This document shows, piece after piece, positions 49,063-62,618 of a DNA stretch of 64,000 bases. The DNA comes from Nematostella vectensis (Eukaryota > Cnidaria > Anthozoa > Actiniaria > Edwardsiidae), in NCBI RefSeq assembly GCF_932526225.1, contig NC_064038.1:126001-190000 (forward strand), read 5' to 3'. Made by a program: the position numbers and the translations under genes. Every line of letters begins with the position of its first letter. Within the stretch, counting starts at the first letter, position 1. The notes below the pieces were generated by a model. The model worked only from the letters and a program-made list of their open reading frames with translations. It did no database searches and had not been told where the DNA came from.

Positions 49063-50751
49063 AGCTAGCAAGCTCATTTTGCTAGCTGTATATAATGCAT
49101 ATCAGGCCTGTATCTTTAGTATCCTGGATCAGGTAGACGAACCTATGTCACACCACTTTTTTGATGAGTGTTATAAAAAAAATACTAAAAAATGTTATCT
49201 TGAACTGTGTAAAAAAAAAAAAAAAACAGAGAAAAAAAAAGCCATTGGCCTGGGATCGAACCCGGTCTAAAGAACAAAACGGAAACCATACATACGGATT
49301 ACCCAATCGGTATGGCAGCACAAGGCTTTTACGGAAGGCTGTAAAGAACCCGAAGGCCCCAAGCACCGATATTTCCGGCGAATATGCTGTACAACACTCT
49401 TGCAAGGTATTCCAACCCGCGCATTAATGGGGAGGACAAGAACCAGGATCCCAGGCCTGTAATACGGTTACGCCACGCACAGCTCGCTGAGATATGGGAT
49501 GAACAAAAATACAGGTCTTTGTGGGCGTTTTGGGTCCCTTGGGGGCTCGCTATTTCGGCGTGGCATCGTAACGCACGCGAGCGCATTGTCTTTTATTGTG
49601 TACAGAATGTCTCTGTCGTTTTTTGCTTTACTTGTAGTTTTGCTTTATTTTTATTATTATTTTTTAGTCTTTTTATTTACAGTTCTTTGTACAGTCTTTG
49701 ACCATAGCTATGATAACAATTATTCAAAATTATTGTAACCAACTATTGTAACCAATTATCGTAAACCAACTTGACTGCAAAACACTATTAGGCATTTCTT
49801 TCATGTGACTGCAAAGTTGACATGTCAACATCTAGAGGGGCTTCACCCAACAAGGAATCATGGGGTACCATGAAAGCACGGTGTCGCGGAAAATTTTCCT
49901 GCCCCATTTATCAGGAACATCTGTGCAGCCGATGCCCTTAGTTGGATGGGGTGCACAGTTGCTTTGGGTATCGCCCTGAAGATGGCACAGTGACCACAAG
50001 ATGTATCTGAATGAAACTGTATACTTATTTCAAATTTTAAAAACATGTGAGTGTTACTTACTTAGTTACAGTAGTTCTTTTAAATATTATTATTTACGTG
50101 TATAATTTAGATGAGTAATAAATACTTCTTATTTGTCTCGTAGAGCTCGTATCGTTCCTCCTAAATAACAAACAAAATAATGTGTGTTATTATCTTGGTG
50201 CAAAGGAATCTACAGTAGTTTTGTAATCAAATAATTGTTTTACTATTAACACACTTGTTCTTTCAACCAGTTTGTTGGTCTCACAAATATACTTTTAATA
50301 AACTGGTATCCCCCCCTCTCCACTCAATAAAGGGTCAGCGTCATGGCATTGCGCATGTCTGGAGTCAGTGTTTATTGTAGGCTTTCAATTGTCTACACAC
50401 AGTTGAACTTTAATAGTTGTCAATGCTTTGTTAAAATAATATTCGATATTTTACTGAATGTTTATTGACAGTTTGTGGGAATTTCCTTTGAATGCAAGGC
50501 TTCCACATGTACCAAAGGCTCATAGGTCAACATTAGAATTTGACTGAAATTCATTGTGTCCTGGCCGGAGAGCTATTGCAAAGCTCTTCATCACACTGCA
50601 CTTTGAAGCATATTCTATGTATGCTTCTTTGTACAAAATGTACCCCTCCTAATAGAACATTAAAGATCACATAACTTGTTTACTTCCTCGACTCTATGCT
50701 TTTTATTTTTGTTCTCTTACTAGGAAAATATCGAATACAAATAATCAGTTA
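49063..50751 (+). repeat. Unit 29 (1689 bp), diverse group with CAGAG motif, spacer a
   Basis: GAGTGTTAT, 16-A run, CAGAG, CGGTCTAAAG. Private changes GACAAGAACC, GATGAACAAAAAT and CAGTCTTTG. The right half has GGGGTACCATGAAAG and ACAAATATAC, close to S1, and is followed by an S2 unit as S1 units 6 and 10 are. Confidence 0.97.
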
Positions 50752-52434
50752 AGCTAGCAAGCTCATTTTGCTAGCTGTATATAATGCATATCAGGCCTGT
50801 ATCTTTAGTATCCTGGATCAGGTAGACGAACCTATGTCACACCACTTTTTTGATGAGTATTATAAAAAAAATACTAAAAAACGTTATCTTGAACTGTGAA
50901 AAAAAAAACATAGAAAAAAAAAGGCCATTGGCCTGGGATCGAACTCGGCCTAAAGAACAAAACGGAAACCATACATACGGATTACCCAATCTGTATGGCA
51001 GCACAAGGCTTTTACGGAAGGCTGTAAAGAACCCGAAGACCCCAAGCACCGATATTTCCGGCGAATATGCTGTACAACACTCTTGCAAGGTATTCCAACC
51101 CGCGCATTAATGGGGAGGACAATAACCAGGATCCCAGGCCTGTAATACGGTTACGCCACGCACAGCTCGCTGAGATATGGGATGAAAAAAAATACAGGTC
51201 TTTGTGGGCGTTTTGGGTCCCTTGGGGGCTCGCTATTTCGGCGTGGCATCGTAACGCACGCGAGCGCATTGTCTTTTATTGTGTACAGAATGTCTCTGTC
51301 GTTTTTTGCTTTACTTTTAGTTTTGCTTTATTTTTATTATTATTTTTTTGTCTTTTTATTTACAGTTCTTTGTACAGTATTTGACCATAGCTATGATAAC
51401 AATTATTCAAAATTATTGTAACCAATTATTGTAACCAATTATCGTAAACCAACTTGACTGCAAAACACTATTAGGCATTTCTTTCATGTGACTGCAAAGT
51501 TGACATGTCAACATCTAGAGGGGCTTCACCCAACAAGGAATCATGGGGGACCATGAAAGCACGGTGTCGCGGAAAATTTTCCTGCACTATTTATCAGGAA
51601 CATCTGTGCAGCCGATGCCCTTAGTTGGATGGGGTGCACAGTTGCTTTGGGTATCGCCCTGAAGATGGCACAGTGACCACAAGATGTATCTGAATGAAAC
51701 TGTATACTTATTTCAAATTTTAAAAACATGTGAGTGTTACTTACTTAGTTACAGTAGTTCTTTTGAATATTATTATTTACGTGTATAATTTAGATGAGTA
51801 ATAAATACTTCTTATTTGTCTCGTAGAGCTCGTATCGTTCCTCCTAAATAACAAACAAAATAATGTGTGTTATTATCTTGGTGCAAAGGAATCTACAGTA
51901 GTTTTGTAATCAAATAATTGTTTTACTATTAACACACTTGTTCTTTCAACCAGTTTGTTGGTCTCACAAATAGACTTTTAATAAACTGGTATCCCCCCCT
52001 CTCCACTCAATAAAGGGTCAGCGTCATGGCATTGCGCATGTCTGGAGTCAGTGTTTATTGTAGGCTTTCAATTGTCTACACACAGTTGAACTTTAATAGT
52101 TGTCAATGCTATGTTAAAATAATATTCGATATTTTACTGAATGTTTATTGACAGTTTGTGGGCATTTCCTTTGAATGCAAGTCTTCCACATGTACAAAAG
52201 GCTCATAGGTCAACATTAGAATTTGACTGAAATTCATTGTGTCCTGGCCGGAGAGCTATTGCAAAGCTCTTCATCACACTGCACGTTGAAGCATATTCTA
52301 TGTATGCTTCTTTGTACAAAATGTACCCCTCCTAATAGAACATTAAAGATCACATAACTTGTTTACTTCCTCGACTCTATGCTTTTTATTTTTGTTCTCT
52401 TACTAGGAAAATATCGAATACAAATAATCAGTTA
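50752..52434 (+). repeat. Unit 30 (1683 bp), class S2, spacer a, B box altered
   Basis: Full S2 allele set (10-A run, CCAATCTGT, TTCCTGCACTATTT, GCACGTTG). GATCGAACTCGG near 50938 changes the first G of the minus-strand B box to A. GAAGACCCC and ACCAATTATTG are also private. Confidence 0.97.
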
Positions 52435-54129
52435 AGCTAGCAAGCTCATTTTGCTAGCTGTATATAATGCATATGAGGCCTGTATCTTTAGTATCCTGGA
52501 TCAGGTAGACGAACCTATGTCACACCACTTTTTTGATGAGTATTATAAAAAAAATACTAAAAAACGTTATCTTGAACTGTGTAAAAAAAAAAAAAAAAAA
52601 CATAGAAAAAAAAGGCCATTGGCCTGGGATCGAACCCGGCATAAAGAACAAAACGGAAACCATACATACGGATTACCCAATCGGTATGGCAGCACAAGGC
52701 TTTTACGGAAGGCTGTAAAGAACCCGAAGGCCCCAAGCACCGATATTTCCGGCGAATATGCTGTACAACACTCTTGCAAGGTATTCCAACCCGCGCATTA
52801 ATGGGGAGGACAATAACCAAGATCCCAGGCCTGTAATACGGTTACGCCACGCACAGCTCGCTGAGATATGGGATGAAAAAAAATACAGGTCTATGTGGGC
52901 GTTTTGGGTCCCTTGGGGGCTCGCTATTTCGGCGTGGCATCGTAACGCACGCGAGCGCATTGTCTTTTATTGTGTACAGAATGTCTCTGTCGTTTTTTGC
53001 TTTACTTGTAGTTTTGCTTTATTTTTATTATTATTTTTTTGTCTTTTTATTTACAGTTCTTTGTACAGTATTTGACCATAGCTATGATAACAATTATTAT
53101 AACAGCTATTATTATAACAACTATTGTAACCAATTATCGTAAACCAACTTGACTGCAAAACACTATTAGGCATTTCTTTCATGTGACTGCAAAGTTGACA
53201 TGTCAACATCTAGAGGGGCTTCACCCAACAAGGAATCATGGGGGACCATGAAAGCACGGTGTCGCGGAAAATTTTCCTGCCCCATTTATCAGGAACATCT
53301 GTGCAGCCGATGCCCTTAGTTGGATGGGGTGCACAGTTGCTTTGGGTATCGCCCTGAAGATGGCACAGTGACCACAAGATGTATCTGAATGAAACTGTAT
53401 ACTTATTTCAAATTTTAAAAACATGCGAGTGTTACTTACTTAGTTACAGTAGTTCTTTTGAATATTATTATTTACGTGTATAATTAAGATGAGTAATAAA
53501 TACTTCTTATTTGTCAAGTAGAGCTCGTATCGTTCCTCCTAAATAACAAACAAAATAATGTGTGTTCTTATCTTGGTGCAAAGGAATCTACAGTAGTTTT
53601 GTAATCAAATAATTGTTTTACTATTAACACACTTGTTCTTTCAACCAGTTTGTTGGTGTCACAAATAGACTTTTAATAAACTGGTATCCCCCCATCTCCA
53701 CTCAATAAAGGGTCAGCGTCATGGCATTGCGCATGTCTGGAGTCAGTGTTGATTGTAGGCTTTCAATTGTCTACACACAGTTGAACTTTAATAGTTGTCA
53801 ATGCTTTGTTAAAATAATATTCGATATTTTACTGAATGTTTATTGACAGTTTGTGGGCATTTCCTTTGAATGCAAGTCTTCCACATGTACCAAAGGCTCA
53901 TAGGTCAACATTAGAATTTGACTGAAATTCATTGTGTCCTGGCCGGAGAGCTATTGCAAATCTCTTCATCACACTGCACTTTGAAGCATATTCTATGTAT
54001 GCTTCTTTGTACAAAATGTACCCCTCCTAATAGAACATTAAAGATCACATAACTTGTTTACTTCCTCGACTCTATGCTTTTTATTTTTGTTCTCTTACTA
54101 GGAAAATATCGAATACAAATAATCAGTTA
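52435..54129 (+). repeat. Unit 31 (1695 bp), class M, spacer b
   Basis: GCATATGAGG, 18-A run, CGGCATAAAG. It differs from other M units by CTTGTAGTT in the pyrimidine tract, AACAGCTATT in the spacer, ACCAAGATCC, TAATTAAGATG and GCAAATCTC. Confidence 0.97.
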
Positions 54130-54272
54130 AGCTAGCAAGCTCATTTTGCTAGCTGTATATAATGCATATCAGGCCTGTATCTTTAGTATCCTGGATCAGG
54201 TAGACGAACCTATGTCACACCACTTTTTTGATGAGTATTATAAAAAAAATACTAAGAAACGTTATCTTGAAC

Positions 54273-54306
<34 letters not shown>

Positions 54307-55836
54307 CATAGAAAAAGAAAGGCCATTGGCCTGGGATCGAACCCGGCATAAAGAACAAAACGGAAACCATACATACGGATTACCAAATCGGTATGGCAGC
54401 ACAAGGCTTTTACGGAAGGCTGTAAAGAACCCGAAGGCCCCAAGCACCGATATTTCCGGCGAATATGCTGTACAACACTCTTGCAAGGTATTCCAACCCG
54501 CGCATTAATGGGGAGGACAATAACCAGGATCCCAGGCCTGTAATACGGTTACGCCACGCACAGCTCGCTGAGATATGGGATGAAAAAAAATACAGGTCTA
54601 TGTGGGCGTTTTGGGTCCCTTGGGGGCTCGCTATTTCGGCGTGTCATCGTAACGCACGCGAGCGCATTGTCTTTTATTGTGTACAGAATGTCTCTGTCGT
54701 TTTTTGCTTTACTTTTAGTTTTGCTTTATTTTCATTATTATTTTTTTGTCTTTTTATTTACAGTTCTTTGTACAGTATTTGACCATAGCTATGATAACAA
54801 TTATTATAACAACTATTATTATAACAACTATTGTAACCAATTATCGTAAACCAACTTGACTGCAAAACACTATTAGGCATTTCTTTCATGTGACTGCAAA
54901 GTTGACATGTCAACATCTAGAGGGGCTTCACCCAACAAGGAATCATGGGGGACCATGAAAGCACGGTGTCGCGGAAAATTTTCCTGCCCCATTTATCAGG
55001 AACATCTGTGCAGCCGATGCCCTTAGTTGGATGGGGTGCACAGTTGCTTTGGGTATCGCCCTGAAGATGGCACAGTGACCACAAGATGTATCTGAATGAA
55101 ACTGTATACTTATTTCAAATTTTAAAAACATGCGAGTGTTACTTACTTAGTTACAGTAGTTCTTTTGAATATTATTATTTACGTGTATAATTTAGATGAG
55201 TAATAAATACTTCTTATTTGTCAAGTAGAGCTCGTATCGTTCCTCCTAAATAACAAACAAAATAATGTGTGTTCTTATCTTGGTGCAAAGGAATCTACAG
55301 TAGTTTTGTAATCAAATAATTGTTTTACTATTAACACACTTGTTCTTTCAACCAGTTTGTTGGTCTCACAAATAGACTTTTAATAAACTGGTATCCCCCC
55401 CTCTCCACTCAATAAAGGGTCAGCGTCATGGCATTGCGCATGTCTGGAGTCAGTGTTGATTGTAGGCTTTCAATTGTCTACACACAGTTGAACTTTAATA
55501 GTTGTCAATGCTTTGTTAAAATAATATTCGATATTTTACTGAATGTTTATTGACAGTTTGTGGGCATTTCCTTTGAATGCAAGTCTTCCACATGTACCAA
55601 AGGCTCATAGGTCAACATTAGAATTTGACTGAAATTCATTGTGTCCTGGCCGGAGAGCTATTGCAAAGCTCTTCATCACACTGCACTTTGAAGCATATTC
55701 TATGTATGCTTCTTTGTACAAAATGTACCCCTCCTAATAGAACATTAAAGATCACATAACTTGTTTACTTCCTCGACTCTATGCTTTTTATTTTTGTTCT
55801 CTTACTAGGAAAATATCGAATACAAATAATCAGTTA
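54130..55836 (+). repeat. Unit 32 (1707 bp), class L3, spacer b
   Basis: 29-A run, CTAAGAAACG as in L2 but GGCCTGGGATCG, TTACCAAATCGG, GTGTCATCG. TATTTTCATTATT in the pyrimidine tract is private. The right half has GGTCTCAC instead of GGTGTCAC. Confidence 0.97.
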
Positions 55837-57529
55837 AGCTAGCAAGCTCATTTTGCTAGCTGTATATAATGCATATCAGGCCTGTATCTTTAGTATCCTG
55901 GATCAGGTAGACGAACCTATGTCACACCACTTTTTTGATGAGTATTATAAAAAAAAATACTGAAAAACGTTATCTTGAACTGTGTAAAAAAAAAAAAAAA
56001 CATAGAAAAAAAAGGCCATTGGCCTGGGATCGAACCCGGCATAAAGAACAAAACGGAAACCATACATACGGATTACCCAATCGGTATGGCAGCACAAGGC
56101 TTTTACGGAAGGCTGTAAAGAACCCGAAGGCCCCAAGCACCGATATTTCCGGCGAATATGCTGTACAACACTCTTGCAAGGTATTCCAACCCGCGCATTA
56201 ATGGGGAGGACAATAACCAGGATCCCAGGCCTGTAATACGGTTACGCCACGCACAGCTCGCTGAGATATGGGATGAAAAAAAATACAGGTCTATGTGGGC
56301 GTTTTGGGTCCCTTGGGGGCTCGCTATTTCGGCGTGTCATCGTAACGCACGCGAGCGCATTGTCTTTTATTGTGTACAGAATGTCTCTGTCGTTTTTTGC
56401 TTTACTTTTAGTTTTGCTTTATTTTTATTATTATTTTTTTGTCTTTTTATTTACAGTTCTTTGTACAGTATTTGACCATAGCTATGATAACAATTATTAT
56501 AACAACTATTATTATAACAACTATTGTAACCAATTATCGTAAACCAACTTGACTGCAAAACACTATTAGGCATTTCTTTCATGTGACTGCAAAGTTGACA
56601 TGTCAACATCTAGAGGGGCTTCACCCAACAAGGAATCATGGGGGACCATGAAAGCACGGTGTCGCGGAAAATTTTCCTGCCCCATTTATCAGGAACATCT
56701 GTGCAGCCGATGCCCTTAGTTGGATGGGGTGCACAGTTGCTTTGGGTATCGCCCTGAAGATGGCACAGTGACCACAAGATGTATCTGAATGAAACTGTAT
56801 ACTTATTTCAAATTTTAAAAACATGCGAGTGTTACTTACTTAGTTACAGTAGTTCTTTTGAATATTATTATTTACGTGTATAATTTAGATGAGTAATAAA
56901 TACTTCTTATTTGTCAAGTAGAGCTCGTATTGTTCCTCCTAAATAACAAACAAAATAATGTGTGTTCTTATCTTGGTGCAAAGGAATCTACAGTAGTTTT
57001 GTAATCAAATAATTGTTTTACTATTAACACACTTGTTCTTTCAACCAGTTTGTTGGTGTCACAAATAGACTTTTAATAAACTGGTATCCCCCCCTCTCCA
57101 CTCAATAAAGGGTCAGCGTCATGGCATTGCGCATGTCTGGAGTCAGTGTTGATTGTAGGCTTTCAATTGTCTACACACAGTTGAACTTTAATAGTTGTCA
57201 ATGCTTTGTTAAAATAATATTCGATATTTTACTGAATGTTTATTGACAGTTTGTGGGCATTTCCTTTGAATGCAAGTCTTCCACATGTACCAAAGGCTCA
57301 TAGGTCAACATTAGAATTTGACTGAAATTCATTGTGTCCTGGCCGGAGAGCTATTGCAAAGCTCTTCATCACACTGCACTTTGAAGCATATTCTATGTAT
57401 GCTTCTTTGTACAAAATGTACCCCTCCTAATAGAACATTAAAGATCACATAACTTGTTTACTTCCTCGACTCTATGCTTTTTATTTTTGTTCTCTTACTA
57501 GGAAAATATCGAATACAAATAATCAGTTA
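55837..57529 (+). repeat. Unit 33 (1693 bp), class M2, spacer b
   Basis: ATACTGAAAAACG, 15-A run, GTGTCATCG, spacer b. CGTATTGTTCC near 56926 is a private CpG-to-TpG change. Lies between two L3 units, continuing the alternation of M2 and L classes. Confidence 0.97.
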
Positions 57530-59234
57530 AGCTAGCAAGCTCATTTTGCTAGCTGTGTATAATGCATATCAGGCCTGTATCTTTAGTATCCTGGATCAGG
57601 TAGACGAACCTATGTCACACCACTTTTTTGATGAGTATTATAAAAAAAAATACTAAGAAACGTTATCTTGAACTGTGTAAAAAAAAAAAAAAAAAAAAAA
57701 AAACATAGAAAAAGAAAGGCCATTGGCCTGGGATCGAACCCGGCATAAAGAACAAAACGGAAACCATACATACGGATTACCAAATCGGTATGGCAGCACA
57801 AGGCTTTTACGGAAGGCTGTAAAGAACCCGAAGGCCCCAAGCACCGATATTTCCGGCGAATATGCTGTACAACACTCTTGCAAGGTATTCCAACCCGCGC
57901 ATTAATGGGGAGGACAATAACCAGGATCCCAGGCCTGTAATACGGTTACGCCACGCACAGCTCGCTGAGATATGGGATGAAAAAAAATACAGGTCTATGT
58001 GGGCGTTTTGGGTCCCTTGGGGGCTCGCTATTTCGGCGTGTCATCGTAATGCACGCGAGCGCATTGTCTTTTATTGTGTACAGAATGTCTCTGTCGTTTT
58101 TTGCTTTACTTTTAGTTTTGCTTTATTTTTATTATTATTTTTTTGTCTTTTTATTTACAGTTCTTTGTACAGTATTTGACCATAGCTATGATAACAATTA
58201 TTATAACAACTATTATTATAACAACTATTGTAACCAATTATCGTAAACCAACTTGACTGCAAAACACTATTAGGCATTTCTTCCATGTGACTGCAAAGTT
58301 GACATGTCAACATCTAGAGGGGCTTCACCCAACAAGGAATCATGGGGGACCATGAAAGCACGGTGTCGCGGAAAATTTTCCTGCCCCATTTATCAGGAAC
58401 ATCTGTGCAGCCGATGCCCTTAGTTGGATGGGGTGCACAGTTGCTTTGGGTATCGCCCTGAAGATGGCACAGTGACCACAAGATGTATCTGAATGAAACT
58501 GTATACTTATTTCAAATTTTAAAAACATGCGAGTGTTACTTACTTAGTTACAGTAGTTCTTTTGAATATTATTATTTACGTGTATAATTTAGATGAGTAA
58601 TAAATACTTCTTATTTGTCAAGTAGAGCTCGTATCGTTCCTCCTAAATAACAAACAAAATAATGTGTGTTCTTATCTTGGTGCAAAGGAATCTACATTAG
58701 TTTTGTAATCAAATAATTGTTTTACTATTAACACACTTGTTCTTTCAACCAGTTTGTTGGTCTCACAAATAGACTTTTAATAAACTGGTATCCCCCCCTC
58801 TCCACTCAATAAAGGGTCAGCGTCATGGCATTGCGCATGTCTGGAGTCAGTGTTTATTGTAGGCTTTCAATTGTCTACACACAGTTGAACTTTAATAGTT
58901 GTCAATGCTTTGTTAAAATAATATTCGATATTTTAATGAATGTTTATTGACAGTTTGTGGGCATTTCCTTTGAATGCAAGTCTTCCACATGTACCAAAGG
59001 CTCATAGGTCAACATTAGAATTTGACTGAAATTCATTGTGTCCTGGCCGGAGAGCTATTGCAAAGCTCTTCATCACACTGCACTTTGAAGCATATTCTAT
59101 GTATGCTTCTTTGTACAAAATGTACCCCTCCTAATAGAACATTAAAGATCACATAACTTGTTTACTTCCTCGACTCTATGCTTTTTATTTTTTGTTCTCT
59201 TACTAGGAAAATATCAAATACAAATAATCAGTTA
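57530..59234 (+). repeat. Unit 34 (1705 bp), class L3, spacer b, right end as unit 22
   Basis: The TATA-like motif is changed to TGTATAA (CTGTGTATAATG near 57556). 25-A run, CTAAGAAACG. From about 58750 the alleles switch to GGTCTCAC, TGTTTATTG, TTAATGAATG and the extra T in ATTTTTTGTTC, the last two shared with the end of unit 22. Confidence 0.97.
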
Positions 59235-60923
59235 AGCTAGCAAGCTCATTTTGCTAGCTGTATATAATGCATATCAGGCCTGTATCTTTAGTATCCTGGA
59301 TCAGGTAGACGAACCTATGTCACACCACTTTTTTGATGAGTATTATAAAAAAAATACTAAAAAACGTTATCTTGAACTGTGTAAAAAAAAAAAAAAAACA
59401 TAGAAAAAAAAGGCCATTGGCCTGGGATCGAACCCGGCCTAAAGAACAAAACGGAAACCATACATACGGATTACCCAATCGGTATGGCAGCACAAGGCTT
59501 TTACGGATGGCTGTAAAGAACCCGAAGGCCCCAAGCACCGATATTTCCGGCGAATATGCTGTACAACACTCTTGCAAGGTATTCCAACCCGCGCATTAAT
59601 GGGGAGGACAATAACCAGGATCCCAGGCCTGTAATACGGTTACGCCACGCACAGCTCGCTGAGATATGGGATGAAAAAAAATACAGGTCTATGTGGGCGT
59701 TTTGGGTCCCTTGGGGGCTCGCTATTTCGGCGTGTCATCGTAACGCACGCAAGCGCATTGTCTTTTATTGTGTACAGAATGTCTCTGTCGTTTTTTGCTT
59801 TACTTTTAGTTTTGCTTTATTTTTATTATTATTTTTTTGTCTTTTTATTTACAGTTCTTTGTACAGTATTTGACCATAGCTATGATAACAATTATTCAAA
59901 ATTATTGTAACCAACTATTGTAACCAATTATCGTAAACCAACTTGACTGCAAAACACTATTAGGCATTTCTTTCATGTGACTGCAAAGTTGACATGTCAA
60001 CATCTAGAGGGGCTTCACCCAACAAGGAATCATGGGGGACCATGAAAGCACGGTGTCGCGGAAAATTTTCCTGCCCCATTTATCAGGAACATCTGTGCAG
60101 CCGATGCCCTTAGTTGGATGGGGTGCACAGTTGCTTTGGGTATCGCCCTGAAGATGGCACAGTGACCACAAGATGTATCTGAATGAAACTGTATACTTAT
60201 TTCAAATTTTAAAAACATGTGAGTGTTACTTACTTAGTTACAGTAGTTCTTTTGAATATTATTATTTACGTGTATAATTTAGATGAGTAATAAATACTTC
60301 TTATTTGTCTCGTAGAGCTCGTATCGTTCCTCCTAAATAACAAACAAAATAATGTGTGTTATTATCTTGGTGCAAAGGAATCTACAGTAGTTTTGTAATC
60401 AAATAATTGTTTTACTATTAACACACTTGTTCTTTCAACCAGTTTGTTGGTCTCACAAATAGACTTTAAATAAACTGGTATCCCCCCCTCTCCACTCAAT
60501 AAAGGGTCAGCGTCATGGCATTGCGCATGTCTGGAGTCAGTGTTTATTATAGGCTTTCAATTGTCTACACACAGTTGAACTTTAATAGTTGTCAATGCTT
60601 TGTTCAAATAATATTCGATATTTTACTGAATGTTTATTGACAGTTTGTGGGCATTTCCTTTGAATGCAAGTCTTCCACATGTACCAAAGGCTCATAGGTC
60701 AACATTAGAATTTGACTGAAATTCATTGTGTCCTGGCCGGAGAGCTATTGCAAAGCTCTTCATCACACTGCACTTTGAAGCATATTCTATGTATGCTTCT
60801 TTGTACAAAATGTACCCCTCCTAATAGAACATTAAAGATCACATAACTTGTTTACTTCCTCGACTCTATGCTTTTTATTTTTGTTCTCTTACTAGGAAAA
60901 TATCGAATACAAATAATCAGTTA
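59235..60923 (+). repeat. Unit 35 (1689 bp), GTGTCATCG left half with spacer a, twin of unit 23
   Basis: ACGGATGGCTG and the unusual join of GTGTCATCG to spacer a are shared with unit 23. CGCAAGCGC is a private CpG-to-CpA change. ACTTTAAATAAAC removes one T of the usual motif, as in unit 26. Confidence 0.97.
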
Positions 60924-62618
60924 AGCTAGCAAGCTCATTTTGCTAGCTGTATATAATGCATATCAGGCCTGTATCTTTAGTATCCTGGATCAGGTAGACG
61001 AACCTATGTCACACCACTTTTTTGATGAGTATTATAAAAAAAATACTAAAAAACGTTATCTTGAACTGTGTAAAAAAAAAAAAAAAAACATAGAAAAAGA
61101 AAGGCCATTGGCCTGGGATCGAACCCGGCCTAAAGAACAAAACGGAAACCATACATACGGATTACCCAATCGGTGTGGCAGCACAAGGCTTTTACGGAAG
61201 GCTGTAAAGAACCCGAAGGCCCCAAGCACCGATATTTCCGGCGAATATGCTGTACAACACTCTTGCAAGGTATTCCAACCCGCGCATTAATGGGGAGGAC
61301 AATAACCAGGATCCCAGGCCTGTAATACGGTTACGCCACGCACAGCTCGCTGAGATATGGGATGAAAAAAAATACAGGTCTATGTGGGCGTTTTGGGTCC
61401 CTTGGGGGCTCGCTATTTCGGCGTGGCATCGTAACGCACGCGAGCGCATTGTCTTTTATTGTGTACAGAATGTCTCTGTCGTTTTTTGCTTTACTTGTAG
61501 TTTTGCTTTATTTTTATTATTATTTTTTTGTCTTTTTATTTACAGTTCTTTGTACAGTATTTGACCATAGCTATGATAACAATTATTCAAAATTATTGTA
61601 ACCAACTATTGTAACCAATTATCGTAAACCAACTTGACTGCAAAACACTATTAGGCATTTCTTTCATGTGACTGCAAAGTTGACATGTCAACATCTAGAG
61701 GGGCTTCACCCAACAAGGAATCATTGGGGACCATGAAAGCACGGTGTCGCGGAAAGTTTTCCTGCCCCATTTATCAGGAACATCTGTGCAGCCGATGCCC
61801 TTAGTTGAATGGGGTGCACAGTTGCTTTGGGTATCGCCCTGAAGATGGCACAGTGACCATAAGATGTATCTGAATGAAACTGTATAGTTATTTCAAATTT
61901 TAAAAACATGTGAGTGTTGATTACTTAGTTACAGTAATTCTTTTGAATATTATTATTTATGTGTATAATTTAGATGAGTAATAAATACTTCTTATTTGTC
62001 TCGTAGAGCTCGTATCGTTCCTCCTAAATAACAAACAAAATAATGTGTGTTATTATCTTGGTGCAAAGGAATCTACAGTAGTTTTGTAATCAAATAATTG
62101 TTTTACTATTAACACACTTGTTCTTTCAACCAGTTTGTTGGTCTCACAAATATACTTTTAATAAACTGGTATCCCCCCCCCCCTCTCCACTCAATAAAGG
62201 GTCAGCGTCATGGCATTGCGCATGTCTGGAGTCAGTGTTTATTGTAGGCTTTCAATTGTCTACACACAGTTGAACTTTAATAGTTGTCAATGCTTTGTTC
62301 AAATAATATTCGATATTTTACTGAATGTTTATTGACAGTTTGTGGGCATTTCCTTTGAATGCAAGTCTTCCACATGTACCAAAGGCTCATAGGTCAACAT
62401 TAGAATTTGACTGAAATTCATTGTGTCCTGGCCGAAGAGCTATTGCAAAGCTCTTCATCACACTGCACTTTGAAGCATATTCTATGTATGCTTCTTTGTA
62501 CAAAATGTACCCCTCCTAATAGAACATTAAAGATCACATAACTTGTTTAATTCCTCGACTCTATGCTTTTTATTTTTGTTCTCTTACTAGGAAAATATCG
62601 AATACAAATAATCAGTTA
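60924..62618 (+). repeat. Unit 36 (1695 bp), twin of unit 24, spacer a
   Basis: Same rare allele set as unit 24 (AATCATTGGGG, GGAAAGTTTTCC, GTTGAATGGG, GTGTTGATTAC, GGCCGAAGAG). The C-run before CTCTCC is expanded further, to 11 (about 62173-62183). The A-run is 17, against 27 in unit 24. Confidence 0.97.
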
